DNA of 64,000 nt from an uncultured Agathobaculum sp. (GTDB taxonomy: Bacteria > Bacillota > Clostridia > Oscillospirales > Butyricicoccaceae): positions 124,001-188,000 of the forward strand of contig NZ_CALWJJ010000003.1 of assembly GCF_944380985.1 (NCBI RefSeq), written 5' to 3'. The position numbers were made by a program, and so were the translations under genes. Shown piece by piece: positions 62,777 to 64,000 of the stretch. Under the pieces are notes generated by a model. It saw only the letters and a list, made by a program, of their open reading frames with translations. It was not told the DNA's origin and did no database searches. Each line of letters begins with the position of its first letter. The stretch's first letter is position 1.

Positions 62777-63177
62777 CTACATATCGTATCCAGGCTCGTT
62801 CTGAAGCGTAACACCCAGTGCCTTTAGCATGCGCTCTACAAAAGAGGGATATGCGCCGCGCGCCTATACGTCTGTGCAGTAACTGAGATTGATCACGATT
62901 CTCAGGCTTGTCCGCCACAATGCCGACCATATCCTCCAACACATCGTTATAGCGTGCGGTTGTAAAGTGTATCGCAATACCAGGCGACTCGTTCTGGTTA
63001 AGCTGTATTACAAAGTGCCGCTCGATCTGCTTGGCCATGCAGTGCCCGAGCTTACCTTCCTATGCATACTACTCCACTTCGTAGATAAGTGGCATCTGTA
63101 CATAGATGCGCTGTTTAGCGCGCTGGACATGATGTATTGTAGCGAATTCCTCTATTGAGGTCCATTGATATTTTACA
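62777..63177 (-). pseudogene. Decayed PRD-domain (BglG/LicT-type) transcription antiterminator
   Basis: One minus-strand frame reads IEEFATIHHVQRAKQRIYVQ and then MPLIYEVE, a stop, YA, a second stop, EGKLGHCMAKQIERHF, and NESPGIAIHFTTAR. This is the phosphorylatable PRD pattern (QMPL-IYE, then a conserved A-x-H-F near the end). After a frame shift, PSFVERMLKALGVTLQNE and a stop follow. The N-terminal RNA-binding domain is missing. Two in-frame stops plus a shift indicate a dead gene. A further open stretch (62667-62776) may be its extreme end. HPr-mediated control would fit the adjacent gene. Confidence 0.6.
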
Positions 63178-63218
63178 TGAGTTCTGCTTTTCGTTTTGAG
63201 TACAGAACAAAGCGTTTC

Positions 63219-64000
63219 TTATGCATGCGCGTGGCATTGTATAGTCTCCTCCATGATCTTCATAAACCGACGCAAAATGGGATGCATCTCCCCACGCAGA
63301 TAGGCCACACCAAACGAGACAGGCTCAAACTCCGGCATCGGAATGTAGCGGATGCCTGCAACCCGCATCTGCGGACAGTCTGCCACAACAGCAAAGCCGA
63401 AACCGGAAGCAACCAAGGTGTTGAGCACCTCCAGATTGTCGCAGAAAAACAGCTGATCCGGCATATGGCCCGCAATGATCTGGCTCTGGATATGAAAGAG
63501 TGACGGCGGATATGCAGGCGGATGAAAGGTCACAACCTGACCGGCAGACTTCAGCTCCTGTGCGGTCAGCTGTATGCGGGAGGCAAGCGGATGATCGGCC
63601 GCGCAGGCACACACGATTGGACACTTCATCAGTTCGTGGTACTGCGCTTTTTTGGGAGCGGATTCAGCAAAGGCGAACATTAGCTGTATTTCGCCGTCCT
63701 CAAGCAAATGATCAAGCGAATCGAACGGCACGACCCGCAGAACTGGCTGCAACGTCGGCTCCTCCCGCCGCAGCTGCTCGAGCGGGCGACGCGTAAGCGC
63801 CAGGTCAAAGGTGCTTCGGCAGCCGATGCCAAGCCGCATGGGCTTTGTCTGCTTGGATTCCTGCAGGCGGGCGCGGGCAGTGCGGGTCAGCTTGAGCAGC
63901 TCCCCGGCGTATTGCATGAATAAGTAGCCCTCCTGCGTTAACCGTACGCTTTTGCTTGTACGGTGGAACAAGCGCACCCCCATCTCGTTTTCCAATGTTC
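63219..64000 (-). CDS. LysR-family transcriptional regulator (5' end outside window)
   Basis: The visible 259 residues start within the winged-helix region (EMGVRLFHRTSKSVRLTQEG) and continue with the LysR effector-binding domain (about 50-245, RLGIGCRSTFDLALTR onward). The N-terminal 35-40 residues lie beyond position 64000. The effector domain's RFMKIMEETI end is intact. Target genes cannot be inferred because the divergent neighbour is outside the window. Confidence 0.88.
   Translation of the reverse strand, partial: TLENEMGVRLFHRTSKSVRLTQEGYLFMQYAGELLKLTRTARARLQESKQTKPMRLGIGCRSTFDLALTRRPLEQLRREEPTLQPVLRVVPFDSLDHLLEDGEIQLMFAFAESAPKKAQYHELMKCPIVCACAADHPLASRIQLTAQELKSAGQVVTFHPPAYPPSLFHIQSQIIAGHMPDQLFFCDNLEVLNTLVASGFGFAVVADCPQMRVAGIRYIPMPEFEPVSFGVAYLRGEMHPILRRFMKIMEETIQCHAHA

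Overview
The window looks like chromosome of a spore-forming Gram-positive anaerobe of the class Clostridia, probably an Oscillospirales gut bacterium of the Butyricicoccus/Agathobaculum type. That placement is inferred from gene content and mid-range GC, not from a search. Pointers are spore genes (cwlD, spoVG, a SpoIID-type protein, a SpoVB-type flippase), SLH and WYL proteins, a CIRCE-controlled groESL, and T-box, FMN, lysine and TPP leaders. Strong Shine-Dalgarno sites (AGGAGG variants) and sigma-A promoters with 17-base spacers are common. No rRNA, tRNA, CRISPR array or intact insertion sequence was seen.

Layout. 0-9.2 kb, nearly all minus strand: a metallophosphoesterase, ribU under an FMN riboswitch, then alaS (T-box leader)-HIT-comEC-holA-rnmV. 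9.2-22 kb: a MATE exporter, an AraC regulator, groESL, a THUMP methyltransferase, a SpoVB-like flippase, and a spoIID-queA-tgt neighbourhood into which a streptogramin acetyltransferase (vat) gene has been placed. 22-33.4 kb: a lysine-riboswitch-controlled asd-dapA-dapB operon, a WYL regulator, an SLH protein, the metF-activation domain-metH set for methionine, then a radical-SAM protein with a ThiD kinase.

33.4-39 kb is an accessory island with gene debris at both ends. It holds an orphan LytTR regulator, a 206-residue protein of unknown family, a LanM-type lanthipeptide dehydratase that lacks the cyclase domain, a phage-type holin and an amidase endolysin. It is the best candidate here for an undescribed system. 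One reading is a modified protein or peptide released by a holin/endolysin pair.

39-56.7 kb: pyrB with a PyrI-like zinc tail, a permease/adaptor pair with no ATPase, cwlD-radA, small metabolic genes, a MoxR-DUF58-transglutaminase set, a decarboxylase-family/cupin pair, a cytidylate-kinase-like protein, murC, spoVG and a diacylglycerol glycosyltransferase-like gene. 56.7-62.3 kb: one thiamine salvage operon, TPP riboswitch-thiD-thiW-thiM-tenA-thiZ-thiX-thiY. 62.4-64 kb: an HPr protein, a decayed PRD antiterminator, and a LysR regulator cut by the window edge.
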